Of a stretch of 64,000 nt of DNA, positions 12,401 to 23,744 are shown one piece after another. Source of the stretch: Pristionchus mayeri (Eukaryota; Nematoda; Chromadorea; Rhabditida; Neodiplogasteridae); assembly GCA_036245805.1 (NCBI GenBank), contig BTRK01000006.1, positions 22,414,365 through 22,478,364 on the forward strand, given 5' to 3'. The position numbers and the translations under genes are program-made. Under the pieces are notes generated by a model. That model ran no database searches. It was not told where the DNA came from and worked only from the letters and a program-made list of their open reading frames with translations. Position 1 is the first letter of the stretch, and each line of letters starts with the position of its first letter.

Positions 12401-14295
12401 TATAAAATGTAGTCAAAAGTATACCTGGATGAAATCGGGCAGAGTGAAGGGCGGTCTCTCGAATCCTCGCTTGCCCGCGAGGTACCTGCAACAGAGACCA
12501 GCGTTACAATTTAAAAGAAAAATAGATGTAATAGCAAAAAAATGAGAACTAAAGATTGATCATCCTTCTTTGTCATACTGTCCGCATCGTTCTACCTTCT
12601 ATCTTGCCACCTTCACTGGCTACAACTTACTTCCTCTTGGCGTTCCAATGTCGGGGTACGGGGACGGAGTTCCTGTATGCCTTGAGGGCGACAAGCATGA
12701 AGGGATCGCGAGAAGTCACATCCGCCCACTCAACCACATCCGGACGAGCTGTCGACTGCAGATTAGAGAAAGGTTAAATACGAAAAGTGGAAAAGGCCAC
12801 ATCAAAAAGTGGGGATTAATTCAGAAAAATAAACACAGGATATCATAGAAAAAAATTGCTCACTTCTTTCAGTTTGGCCATACTCGGCTGCATGGAGAGA
12901 CGCAGCTTCTTCTTGCTCATCTTCTGGTCGTCCGTCTTCATCTCAGACTGCAATACACAACCAATTATATCTTTCGATTTGACGATTGTTAATGTGGATT
13001 TCAATCATGCACTTTCATGCCCTCGGAGTCGCAGGTTAGCCACTATATATTTGGTGGGAGCACCTATCAGTTAAAAATTCTGGGAGACTGTATCTTGGGA
13101 GGGTTCCACTTTTATGGCCTGGTGCCCTTTGTCAAGATATCCGGCTACCTGGCGGGAAAGGTCGTCAGCGATATAAGTTATGGCCTATGTGGCAAAAGAC
13201 ACCCTTCAGAGGCTCCAAAACCATAAATTTTATGGTTGGCGGCCTCCCCCCTATCATCAGGATAGCTGGTTTTGGGACCCATTATATATATTTGAAAAAC
13301 TCCGAGAACGATGAAAATGCATGATTTCGATATAAAAACTATAAGGTTGCATCGATACCAGCTATAGAAGTACTGCTTAATGGGTGAGATGGTTACCTTG
13401 AGAATTTCCTCCCTCTCTCTCACTCGCTCGTCATCATTTCTGTTTCCTCCTTTCGACTCGACGGGATGTTCTGCCTTCAGCTGCTCCTCAGTCTTCTTCA
13501 CCAGTGACTCGGGAGTGATCTGCGATACGAGCATTGCAATATTAGCAGGAAATTCGAATGAATAGTCGTTTCTCTGGAATTTTTACTAAAATAAACTTAC
13601 GACAAATTTGTCGAAAACGGCGGAGAATTGGAGGAATGAGGTGTCTTCGATCTTCGGCCTCTCTCCCACATACTCGATCTCGAAATCAGCGAGAATCTGA
13701 AGAAAAACTAGTTGTAATTACTGTTCCTTCGCTTATTGTCCTTTCATAATCAATCAGTTATAATAATAAAGAGATTAAAAAAGGAAGTTACATCTTCGTC
13801 CTTTGGTTCGACCTCCTTGCCCTCCTCGTCCTTCTTCTCTCCACCTTCCTCCTTCTCTGCTCCAGAATCACCATCCGTTGTGGCAACTCCAGAGTCAGCG
13901 GATTCGTCCTCCAATTCCCATTCATTTAACAAAAAACAGCATTAAGAAAAATGCTTGTTGTTAGCATTGCTCAATTAAATATTGTATAACAATATGAAAG
14001 GAGGCGTCGATAACGAAAGAAGCTTTACAGCAATAACATTGCAATATATTTAAAAGTATTTACCTCTACAAGTCGCACTCTCGTAGAATTCTTCTTGGAG
14101 GCCTTCTTCTTCTTGTTCTTCTGTTTGCGGCGATTAATCTCCTGATATTATAAAATTTAACAACTTTGAACTGTATTGAAAATACTGTCGAAATAATGCC
14201 AAATGTACCGCTATCTGTTTCTTGGTCAGAGCCTTAATCTGAAGAACTTCATCTTCAGATGAGCTCGATTGGTCTTCAACAACGGGATCGGCCAT
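9423..14295 (-). CDS. sftb-2: Splicing factor 3b subunit 2 (SAP145), 629 aa
   Basis: SF3B2 is part of the SF3b complex of U2 snRNP and helps anchor it near the branch point. Twenty exons run 14295-14209, 14141-14064, 13908-13792, 13696-13601, 13519-13397, 12947-12864, 12755-12631, 12485-12425, 12344-12271, 12139-12016, 11903-11820, 11706-11622, 11121-11006, 10907-10806, 10605-10521, 10426-10348, 10252-10144, 10008-9889, 9712-9644, 9494-9423. Phases agree throughout and sum to 630 codons. Domains in order: basic and acidic N-terminus, the DUF382 region with RPDVVEWADVTSRDP and VPVPRHW, IDIDYQKLHDAFFKWQTKP, the PSP domain with FGYHAGGWGKPPVDQYGKP, and the conserved end NKKYKDFKF. Two introns (13396-12948 and 11621-11122) carry MITE-like insertions. 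A TTGCAG stands 12 bases before the ATG. Confidence 0.98.
11285..11535. mobile_element. MITE-like insertion in an sftb-2 intron
   Basis: This GC-richer block lies in the 500-base intron between sftb-2 exons 12 and 13. It contains an imperfect internal palindrome: GATGCCGCCAGCCATAATTTATG near 11390 is mirrored by CATAAATAATATGGCTGGCGAC near 11460. It ends with CCAAATATATGGTGACC, similar to the edge of the block at 13015-13290. Exact ends and target duplication were not resolved. Confidence 0.45.
13015..13290. mobile_element. MITE-like insertion in another sftb-2 intron
   Basis: The block fills most of the intron between sftb-2 exons 5 and 6. It begins near CACTATATATTTGGTGGGAG and ends near GACCCATTATATATATTTG, with GGCAAAAGAC and GGTTGGCGGCCTCCCCCC inside. 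Its edge resembles the inverse of the end of the 11285-11535 block, suggesting one non-autonomous family. No coding frame. Confidence 0.4.
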
Positions 14296-14310
14296 AGTCG
14301 TAATCACCTG
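14296..14310 (-). promoter_or_regulatory. Likely trans-splice acceptor of sftb-2
   Basis: GGTTGCAG ends at 14308 on the minus strand and leaves a 12-base leader before the ATG at 14295. Together with the divergent gene starting at 14784, the interval to 14783 must hold promoters for both directions; no TATA-like element was identified there. Confidence 0.45.
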
Positions 14311-14783
14311 CAACCAATGGGAAATATAACAGTGACAAGCTCGATAAGCGGCAAAATCGAACTAAACAGAACAAATTCGAGACAACCAGATAAACACCAT
14401 TGGGATAATTCAACAGATTATATCGTCAATTAAGAATAATTAAAGCAAAACAAACGTATAATTAAACATTTACTTTCGAATTTCGCGAAAAGAATCAAAC
14501 GCCAATGCTGCACACAAATATGGGCGTGGCCAGTATGTGAGAGCGTCCCCGTGCGTATTTTCTGGGTCATATAAAATTTCGTGTGTCACAAACATATTTT
14601 TTTAAAATTCCATGGCCTCTTTTCAGATACTAATTCACGAAATCAGGGATTTTAACAACATCAAAAATATTATGATACAATTGATAGCACCTCTTCTCTC
14701 CAATCCAGTTAAATTGGGCCAAATACCTCAACAAATCTGATCTCCATTCACTTCGTTGTCGTTCGCTCGCTCAGAGGGGTGGG

Positions 14784-16097
14784 ATGCCAGTAGACTCGGG
14801 CTCCACCACACCCAACTCCAAATCGTACAGCTCTTCGAACCAGGTACTCGATTCTCTCCTACCGTACTCCTACCTACTGTACCCTCTCAGGATGGGGGTA
14901 AACATCGTCGTCGTGGGTTCACCGGAGGCCGTTTGGGTGGTCTCGGCACTTTTCGCAAGGCAACACTAGTCGTCAAGCGCACACCGTACCCCAAGGTATA
15001 CTGTATTACTCTTCTGTCTACCGTACTTCTCTCCTTTCAGGCACTCACCGCTGCTCTCAATGACTACGACCAGTACCGAGAGGCTACTGAGAGTGTGTTC
15101 GGGTCCGTCATCTGACCGCCCGCTCGTCCCATTGAAGTACCAAACTACCGTACACCTGCAGATGCATTCTCAACATTATCCAGCCCAATGGAATGTACCG
15201 CGGGGTCACTGGCACGTCCCTCATTCTGAAGCCACCCGATGGACAGGAGGTATTGTAGTTTACTGTACTCTCGTGATCTACCGTATTCTACCGTACTAAC
15301 ATGATCCACCGTATTCAAAGCCTCACGAAGCCCTCTACGCTGCGCTAGCTGCCAAGCCAATGGTACTGAACAACCAGCAGAAACTGCAGGTATACTCGTA
15401 GATCGATCGTCAACTGACGTACCGTAATCCAGGATGATCTCGACAAATCGACGGCGGTTGTTTCGAAGTTAGCAGAGGAGAAAAGCTCATTCTTCCGATT
15501 GGCCGAGTCCAAGATGGCTCATCTCTCATTCTTCGTCTACAAGGTAAAGTAATTCGTTCACTACAGTATTCTACCGTATCCACATCAGTTCACGGTCGAC
15601 TTCGAGGAGGCGCGTTCTGTGATGGAGAAGTCTCGGTGGGTATGAATTACCCTAATGGAAGTGATCTTTGATCGCTAGCGACTCGGTCGACTCTGCTAGC
15701 AATGCACTCAAGAGGGCAGGCAAGAACGCAGTTTCTGCTGCCGAGGTAGATCAATGTCCTCTTTCCTTACCTAATTATCGACTACTCTTAGTCCGCTCTC
15801 AATCTGGCCGCTAGTGAGTACAAGAAGTCAGTGGATGCAGTACTCAGTCTGCTGACGTCAGTTCACTCCTCTCTTCCCACCCTGATCTTTGATCTTTTCC
15901 AGGACACTGCCTGAGCTGAAGAAGAACCACTACTCCGAGATCGAAGAAGTGGTATCGATGCTAGTCGATCACAACACGGTGGGATACTGTAGGAAGGGTC
16001 GATCAAAGGAGTCTCTCTGCAGCAAATGATCAAGTGTCTGGCGGAGGTGAAGATGCCCGAGCCAACGGGGCAGAATTTGAAGGGCCCGAACAGTTGA
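14784..16097 (+). CDS. BAR-like coiled-coil protein, 274 aa
   Basis: Eleven exons join in phase: 14784-14843, 14891-14995, 15041-15102, 15162-15249, 15321-15389, 15433-15543, 15589-15635, 15679-15745, 15792-15856, 15903-15978, 16023-16097. After a Ser-rich start and a glycine/arginine patch (HRRRGFTGGRLGGLG) the rest is long charged helices, such as DDLDKSTAVVSKLAEEKSSF and EIEEVVSMLVDHN, with the size and helical layout of a small BAR-domain protein that would bind curved membranes. The family call rests on pattern, not on a recognised diagnostic motif. It is transcribed divergently from sftb-2 with about 490 bases between starts. Introns are 30-90 bases and contain CTACCGTA motifs; two carry GATCTTTGATC next to the acceptor (15663, 15884). 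Confidence 0.8.
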
Positions 16098-16394
16098 TCC
16101 CCCCCTCTCTCCCCTCGTCTTCCCATGGGATGAGACCTTCTAATTATAAATACCTGATCCGAACTGATTCTAATGGGCTCTCTCATCCGACTCTCACAAT
16201 GCATTTACCATATTTCTGCCATTCACATAATTACCACAATAAGATAATGAAGCATGATAGGAAAACAAGTCGACGTTGTTCTCATATCACTCTCCCGACT
16301 ACGGTTACTCATACGTATCCGTATCCGAACAGAAAAAAAGATCAACACCTCCTCAGTAGAAATATTGAATTAGACAAAATCAGCAAAAGAACGT

Positions 16395-16466
16395 AGGGGG
16401 CACCCGGAGTTGAACCGGGGACCTCTCGATCTGCAGTCGAATGCTCTGCCACTGAGCTATACCCCC
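16395..16466 (-). tRNA. tRNA-Cys (GCA)
   Basis: The minus strand reads GGGGGTATAGCTCAGTGGCA, then a GCA anticodon (plus-strand TGC at 16432-16434) in the loop CTGCAGA, then the T arm with GGTTCAACTCC. The acceptor stem GGGGGTA pairs fully with TGCCCCC and the discriminator is U. Length 72 without CCA; A box and B box are intact, so it should be transcribed by RNA polymerase III. It lies between the convergent ends of the BAR-like gene and syntaxin-18. Confidence 0.97.
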
Positions 16467-16748
16467 GAGTGAGGGAACAATTCATAGAGCACACCTTCTC
16501 TTTCCCCTTCGATGAACTCATCCATTCTCCATTTAAAAAAATATCAACAACATTAATTGTAAAGATTTTGCAAAATCTGCCCTCAAACATACATCCATTA
16601 ACTTGTTTATACAATCATAAAATGCTACAACAACACATACAATTATCACATATAATTTAGCGAAAAGGATTCGTACAGTTTTATAGAACAAGTATAATAA
16701 TCATATTCTACCGTACCCATGATGGATTGAGGAGGGATCGTGAACTGG

Positions 16749-19700
16749 TTAAGGGTTATACCAGTCGACCCACAGTATGGCGAAGGTGAGGACTACGATG
16801 CAGAAGAGGATCACCACTCGACGGGAAGCTGCAATCGTCCAATGATACACTTAGGCTATCCACACGGGAACCAGACTCACTAGTCAATCAGCTCTCAAAT
16901 ATTGCACAGCGTATCGGTATAGGTTTTTACCTATGCCTAATGAATGTCCGCGCATTTCGCGATGCTAGAGTTAACATAATAGTAAACATTGATGTTTTGA
17001 AAACCATAAATCGCAACGGAACGTAATTCTCCTTCCAAAATACGTATCATCAGAAACTAACCTGGGCGAGCCTGTTAGAAGGATAACAAAGACATGGAGT
17101 GCAATTTCCTCACCTGAATTGGTGATTGCTTCTCGGATGAAGTCATTGGCCTCTCTCAGATTCTCCGTCGTGTTCTGTGCCTGTTCATGCAGAATCTCGA
17201 TGTCCGCCTCCTGCTCCATCAACTGAAATAACAGAATAAGCAAATATTCAGATTCTTATTCGTTATTCATTAAAAATCCTTATAATCTCGAATCTAAGAG
17301 TTCCTGTGGAATAGGAACCATGATATCACCTTGTCGGCAAAAGTTTCCTGTAGTCGCTGGATCTCCGCAACCTGCAATCATTAACAGTCAGTTATCGATC
17401 GATCTCAGCCTTTCGCATCTCTTCATGTATCTACAGTACCCCCCCATACCTGCATCTCTACGTTGTCCATCTCTTTGTGGACGTTCGCGAGTCTCTCGTA
17501 AGTTCTCTCGTTGTCTTCCATCAGTTGCATTCTCTCTGTCTCTCCACCAGTCATTCCATGCCCGGAATGCGACTGAAACTATCCATTCGTATGCCATAAT
17601 CACCACACAAGATTTTAAATAATGAATAATAAATATCTGGGAATTTTGTGAATTTACTAAATCATATTTGAGAAAGAGAAGGAACAGATGAATAAGTTTT
17701 TCTTTCCTATTCCCTCCTCACCTCCATCTCCAACTGTTCGGGAGTGAGTACTCTGCTCCTCTCCTTCATCTCTCTCTCCTCCATTTCTCTTCTCTCCATC
17801 TCTTCGAATACAGTCTCGTTCTCCTTTGCATTCTCACGCGAATCCTCGAAGCCTTCCCAGTCCTCTGAAAAATATTTAATCTTTTATCATTCCATCGATA
17901 TCACGAATTAATTCAGTTTAGATCATACTGTGAAAGCGTATTAGAAATGCGGAAGACCTCGAAATAATCAAAAAATATATTCCCATAGTTCAAAACCTTC
18001 ATGTACAGCAAGACACAAAGACCAAATTGTTTCGGTAGGTTGATCAAAGAAAGGAAACGGTAGTTATTCACCTGTATCGATCTTTCTCTGCCTCTCTTCT
18101 TGCTCTCCCCGTCGCTCCAATGCCAACAGAGAGTTGTGCGAGTTGACGGGAGAGAGGCCACTGGAAAGAATGTTAATTTGTTAGCTATGTAGTAAACAAA
18201 ATTTCCGAATGAATCAGTATTTACAACTGTGTCGCAAATAATTTCAACCTGTTTCTTTATCATGAAAATCTGGGAAGTTTCCTAGAAGCCTACCAAGGTC
18301 CGCCCTCTTGGCCCCACCACCTTGTGGGCGCGGTGTACCTAGGCCTAAGCATCCGAAATCGGAGCCTAAGCAACAGCAAAACTCTAAGCAACATTATCCT
18401 AAGCTTAAGTAGTCTAAGTCAGGTTCACATCAACTTTACAACGAGAAGGATACATAGGGGGCGGGGCTTGGTACGCTTCTAGGAAAGTGCCGAAATCTGT
18501 ATCTTCGTTTGCAAACAATCATGCTGGTATCAGTATAAGGCATTTTAGCGAATTTCTACGCCCATCCGAATAAATTGAAATACACAATATTTTAATCGAG
18601 CTAATTCCACCCCGGAAAATATTATACCACCATCTCCAACCCTATGAACATCTTTGATGGCTACCGTACCTCTTGAGTTCCTTGGCCTTTTTCTCCTTCA
18701 CGAGATGAGACAATCGGAAGTCTCTCTTCCTTCTCGCCAAATGAGAGAGACGAGTCGTCCTCAAAATTGAATATCACTGATATTTAACCTTCCGGGTTGT
18801 GGAACATTCTAACCTCAATTTTAAGTAACATCTTTTGAAGCATACACAATAATAGGCACTGAACCAATGGGATTCTAGTCCGCACCTCATCTGTCCGCAG
18901 ATGTCCACGATGCTCTTGATACGTCGCTCGAGTCCCTCTGCCACTGCCTCAACCAACCAATATTCGACACGTACAAAGCCTTTTCATAAAAATATTTGCA
19001 CTATCGAAAGCAACGACATCAATCAAAGTTCTTGAAAGTACTGTTCAGTGGAAGAAATTTATAAAATGCCCTTTTCCTAACTCCTCTCTTTCTTCAAATT
19101 CAACAACGTTCTCACATCTACTAATTAGTGGGGATTCGTTTAACCTTTAGATGTTCCTTCTCCTCTTCTCTCATCTCTTCCATCTTGATCCTCTCATGGG
19201 ACGAGTTCACGATTGTCTTCAGTCCAGTCAGTGCCTGAGAATCCACTTGTAACTCTCATAATCAGAGAAGCAGAAGTGGTGATCAGTGATTATGCGGTAC
19301 GCCTACTCCATCAAAAATAAAGCATTCAATATGCAGCAACATTGAGGATATGAGAGGATGCCTCCTCCCTTCTCCTTCGTTCACCTTGAGTGTGTTGGTG
19401 TCGAATCGATCTCTCTCTCCATCGCTCATCACTGGATGGAAAGTATTGAATCTGAACCAACATTAACCATCACAATATAAACTAAAACTTTATTAATTTA
19501 AATTTCATAGAAAGAGATTTTATGTAAAAATTGTTTTTCCACTGCGTAGTACTAGAAAAGTATCTAATACTACCTAAGCTGGAATTGCAATCAACGGAGA
19601 TCAACGATCAAGTAGACGCACGCGAGATAATCGGCCCTCTTGGTGAGTACGAGTTGCATCAGATTGACTAGATCTGCGGCGATTTCTCCCAATTGACGAG

Positions 19701-20043
19701 TGAGTAGAGAGAAGACTGGAGTTGAGAAGGGAGCGGTCACCGGAAGAACTGAAGAGATCAATGATCACTTCAACTACCAAAAAAAAAGTAAAATGTTGTT
19801 AGTTCAGCTAGCATTTTGCAACAATGCTTTACGTCTACTATGCCAACTACCGTTTCTTTTCTTTATGCATGATCAAATTTGTGCAACAAACCAAACATAT
19901 TACACAAAAGTACCTTAAAGTTAAGAAACAGTTCAATATGAAAATGAATGATGACCTTTGCCTTGCATGAGTGCCTTTTTATTGGCCATTGCTTTGAAGA
20001 ATGGAGTCTGGTCAGTAGACGCCGTCTTGACGGTCACAGTCAT
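16749..20043 (-). CDS. syx-18: Syntaxin-18 family Qa-SNARE of the ER, about 359 aa
   Basis: Syntaxin-18 is the Qa-SNARE for Golgi-to-ER retrograde vesicle fusion, working with Sec20, Use1 and Sec22. Exons: 20043-19956, 19748-19622, about 19452-19385, 19234-19145, 18947-18886, 18759-18670, 18160-18072, 17864-17722, 17539-17450, 17371-17330, 17222-17114, 16828-16749. The SNARE motif runs through RLQETFADKLMEQEADIEIL and NLREANDFIREAI, followed by a single membrane anchor ending in LWVDWYNP, close to the LDWYDS end of vertebrate syntaxin-18. The region before it (TPEQLEMEV) matches the linker of the family. The junction between the second and third exons is uncertain: no canonical donor gives the phase needed for SDGERDRFDTNTLK. 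Exon starts at 18947 and 18759 use GAG acceptors. Confidence 0.9.
18278..18486. mobile_element. MITE with about 27-base terminal inverted repeats
   Basis: The 509-base intron between exons 6 and 7 of syntaxin-18 holds an insertion bounded by TTTCCTAGAAGCCTACCAAG at the left and its inverse CTTGGTACGCTTCTAGGAAA at the right, about 209 bases in all. The interior repeats CCTAAGC and has no coding capacity. It is a non-autonomous DNA transposon by structure; target duplication could not be read with certainty. Confidence 0.75.
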
Positions 20044-20741
20044 CTTTAGATGCACAATATTATAATCATCTCTTCCTCTCTCTCGAGAGAGCTCTCAAGA
20101 TACACCTCCGGTCCAATGTTTACCGTAACCTCTATCCTTTCTCTTGCTTGAAACAATATTCCAAATAATAAAATTTATCAATAAATGAGACAGGTACGTC
20201 CCCTAGTCTAGTAGAAATAAGGGAACTTTGAATTTGTGATGTCAAAATGAAAGGTGTGGTTCCAATGAATTGATACAACATTACAATATATAATTTTTGG
20301 TGTGAGGACAGAAAAATTAATACTACCGTAAGCAATGGTGAGTCGCTCCGAGACACCACTGGCAGAAATCGACAACTGAATCACTCTGTTCCAATCGACG
20401 AGGTGTCAAGGATCAAGCCACTCTCTATGTAGCCAATTATTGCTACAGTAAGAACGCGCCTACATAAGAAATGAAGGAACTACCGTATCTGGTTATACGG
20501 TAGTCTCGAGATGAGGCCGGGGTGACAAGGCGATTACGAACTGGACGAATAGAAAGAGGACGAATGTCACAACATCATCTTGGGAATTATAATGCGCAAT
20601 TGAGAGGGGTGGGAACTTCTAGAGAGTGAACTGTGTGGGGGTTTGGTCGATGGATAATTATAAGAAACAGCGAAAGAGAGAAAGAGAGAGGCGACAAAGG
20701 ATAAATACAGGTGCCGGAACCGGGAAGTGGAGGGGGCCTTC
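20044..20741. other. Gene-free interval between syntaxin-18 and snb-1
   Basis: No coding exon was found. It contains the 5' region of syntaxin-18 and the 3' region of snb-1. The sequence directly before the syntaxin-18 ATG reads GCATCTAAAG, which could act as a splice acceptor. CTACCGTA-type motifs occur near 20490. Confidence 0.5.
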
Positions 20742-23700
20742 TTACTTTCCCCCTGCCCACACGACGATGATGATGATGAGGACGGCAGTGATGGCACACA
20801 TGATGATGATCATCTTGATGTTCTTCCACCTGAGAGAAAGATCAAAGATCAACTCAATCAATGAGAGGACGACCTCCAAGTCAAAGATTCGACTCATGAA
20901 TGAAGAGAGTAACTAGGAAAATAGCATAGCTATCCCATCAGTCTCCTCCACCCCCCCCCCCTCCCCCCTGACTGACCAGTACTTCCTCTTCAGAGTAGCT
21001 GCACTTTTCTCGAACTGCGATGCTCCCTCCTGCAAACATCACAAATCATAGCTGTCCAGGAACCGTTCCGGGGGGGGGGGGGGGGGGGGGAGGCCCCCCC
21101 ATACCCATACCATGGGTCATGGTGAAAATCATAGTAGGTCATGGGGAGGTCAAGACTAAGTACCATAACCAATCGATAGTACATTATCGATTGATACCGT
21201 ATATGGCTACCGTAACACTCAATTATCGCGAACTGAGTTTTTTTCTAAAAAGTTAAATTACCATAACCAATCGATAGTACAGTACCCCCTGATACCGTAT
21301 ATGGCTACCGTAACCCCGAATATCGCGAACTGACTTTATTTTTAAAGTCCTGAAACCGTGTTCAATCGATTCTACAGTACCCAAGTAACTACCGTAACCC
21401 AGTTCCTTGGGTCAAACATTTTTCTAAAAATTTTATACATTTTTCTAAAAATCCTAAACCTGACGCAAAATTATTCAACAATAATTAGAGAAACGGTATG
21501 ATATTTTAAAATATTTGTCTGCTCAATTTTGGATTTTTAGAAAAATGTTTGACCCAAGGAACTGGATCTGACCCCAGGGACTGGGTTACGGTAGTTACTT
21601 GGGTACTGTAGAACCGATTGAACACGGTTTCAGGACTTTTTAAAAATAAAGTCAGTTCGCGATATTCGGGGTTACGGTAGTCATATACGGTATCAGGGGG
21701 TACTGTACTATCGATTGGTTATGGTAATTTGACTTTTTAGAAAAAAACTCAGTTCGCGATAATTGAGGGTTACGGTAGCCATATACGGTATCAATCGATA
21801 ATGTACTATCGATTGGTTATGGTACTTAGTCTTGACCTCCCCATGACCTACTATCGATTTTCACCATGACCCCCTATACATGGTATGGGGGGGCCTTCCC
21901 GGGAACCCCCCCCCCCGAACCGTTCCTTGGACAGCTATGTCACAAATAAACATTTCCAAGCATTTCCGAATGCATTCGTGACTTCTCCTTCTTCTTTCCT
22001 AGACCCATTTAAGTTGTTTTTGGTTTGAGTCGCGCTTGTGATTCCCCTCAAATACCCCTCAACCCACGTCATTTCCATTGCTCTTCCTCCATTTTACCTC
22101 ACATTTCAAACTAAGTTTGGAAAGGAAGAATCCCTCGGAATAAAAATAGACGGAGAAAGGAGGAGACGGGAAGGGGAAGATGGATCATCGTACAATAATA
22201 CAAGAGAGGGGGAGGGGAGAACTAAGATAAGTTCCCTCAATTGGGATGTCCAATGAATCCAGAGTCCCGTTATGAATTCTACTAAGAAAGCGACGGGTTT
22301 CTAAAGGGAGGAAAGAGTGGGAGGATGGGTGGACTCAAATGGGACCCTACTCGCAATCCCCCCATTATTCGACAGCAAACTGCACCAATATTCTCGCTAC
22401 TGCTTCTATCCTCTCGTCAATTCATTGGGCGTTCTTCCAGGAAACCTTCCCACTCTTCATCTCCTCCTCTCTTTCTAATCTCCATGGGAATGGAGAAGGG
22501 AAGGGAGGGATGGGAATGGCATTGAGACACGAAGAATCGAGCTCGTCCCTTCCACGCTGGCCAAACAATGCTCAACATCACTCCTTCCCCTTCCTTCCCT
22601 TCCCTCTGCTCCGACCCGGAATTACTCCCTTCGAACACAGAAAACAAAGCAAATTCGAAGTCGCGGCGGTCATGCTGGCTTACAATCTAGTTAGGAATTG
22701 CGAAACCAATCAGCTCTACCAGTCACATCTGCTTACGGAACTAACCCGGAGGAAGGGTTCGAGATCAACAGTGTATAAAACAGTGAGGGTCTCGCTTCAA
22801 GCAGCAACGGTTCCCATGTTTGATTAAGACCCCATTCCAAACTCAGACTCAATGAGGTAGCTGGACTAGCCTGGAGTGCATCTGCGCGGTCGTCGAGTTG
22901 AGACAGCTTCTGATCCCTCTCCAGTACCTTCTCCACGTTCACCTACAACCAATCCATTAGGAGAAGCATCTCACTACGCTTATTTCAACGCCATTGACTT
23001 CACAACCTAAGGCTTTTGTCTGTGTTGTGGTCCCAAGAGCATTTAACTATGGTTCGGGTTTCGTGATCGAGTCACATCAGTCAGAGGATTCTCATCCCTC
23101 GGACTCCTCCTTCTCCATTTCAGTGATCGAACTACACCAGTCACGGTTGCACGGTGAGCACACGTGGTGGCTACACACCAAATGGGAGTCGTACTTCTCC
23201 CCCCCCCCCTCCCTCTTCCTCCCTCCTCACCTTCATGATTCCGACGACCTCATCGACCTGTGCTTGTGTCTGCTGCAGTCTCTTGTTCTGCGGGCGTCCC
23301 TGCGATCCTCCAGCTGCGTCTCCTGATCCTGCAACGATAAGGTTACTGTATCACTCGAGCATCGATTAAACATCTCGATAGTTTCTGCCCTCGTTCATGC
23401 TCATCGTCCCCCTCTCCCCCCCCCCCCCTTCCCCCAATATTCTCCTCTTCATCCCTTCTAGGGAAGTCATTTAGGAAAAGGCGAGAAGGCCGATTTTGAA
23501 ATGAATCCCACTCAGCAATCACCAAAATACAACTGAAAATCCTCCCAATCTCCAAAAGATCGCTTATTCTGAGTACAAATAAGAACATGAATGATTCTCA
23601 AATTCGTTCTAATGCCAATCCCGTCACTACCAAAAAACACTCCTTTTCCATAAATCCCTTCGCACTTCGATTAACTCCCCGACATAATAACTCCTTCATC

Positions 23701-23744
23701 GTTAATCTACCGTAATCTTCTCCGAGTGTTCACTGACCTTCCAT
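20742..23744 (-). CDS. snb-1: Synaptobrevin (VAMP), 105 aa
   Basis: Synaptobrevin is the vesicle R-SNARE that pairs with syntaxin-1 and SNAP-25 for neurotransmitter release. Exons: 23744-23738 (only 7 coding bases), 23328-23231, 22942-22871, 21029-20977 and 20829-20742, in phase, 106 codons with stop. The R-SNARE motif runs from [17 protein letters not shown] through [19 protein letters not shown] with the zero-layer Arg, then KRKYWWKNIKMMII, a membrane anchor and the end WAGGK. It is nearly identical to C. elegans SNB-1. The intron between 22871 and 21029 appears to start with GC (CTCCAG|gctagt) and contains a 900-base palindrome. The 5 kb upstream of the gene is free of coding sequence and would hold its neuronal promoter. 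Confidence 0.98.
21046..21944. repeat. Long fold-back element with G/C tracts inside a snb-1 intron
   Basis: Left arm 21046-21439 and right arm 21530-21944 are inverse complements, bounded by TAGCTGTCCAGGAACCGTTC and GAACCGTTCCTTGGACAGCT. Near each outer end is a homopolymer tract (G run at 21070-21090, C run at 21907-21917). Within each arm a unit of about 90 bases with CCATAACCAATCGATAGTAC and CCGTATATGGCTACCGTAAC occurs twice in tandem. The spacer is about 90 bases. No coding capacity. Confidence 0.9.

Noticed and set aside
15060..15360. Frames of 71-79 codons across exons 3-5 of the BAR-like gene
   Set aside because: They read through introns in other frames; the spliced model with consistent phases explains the same bases.
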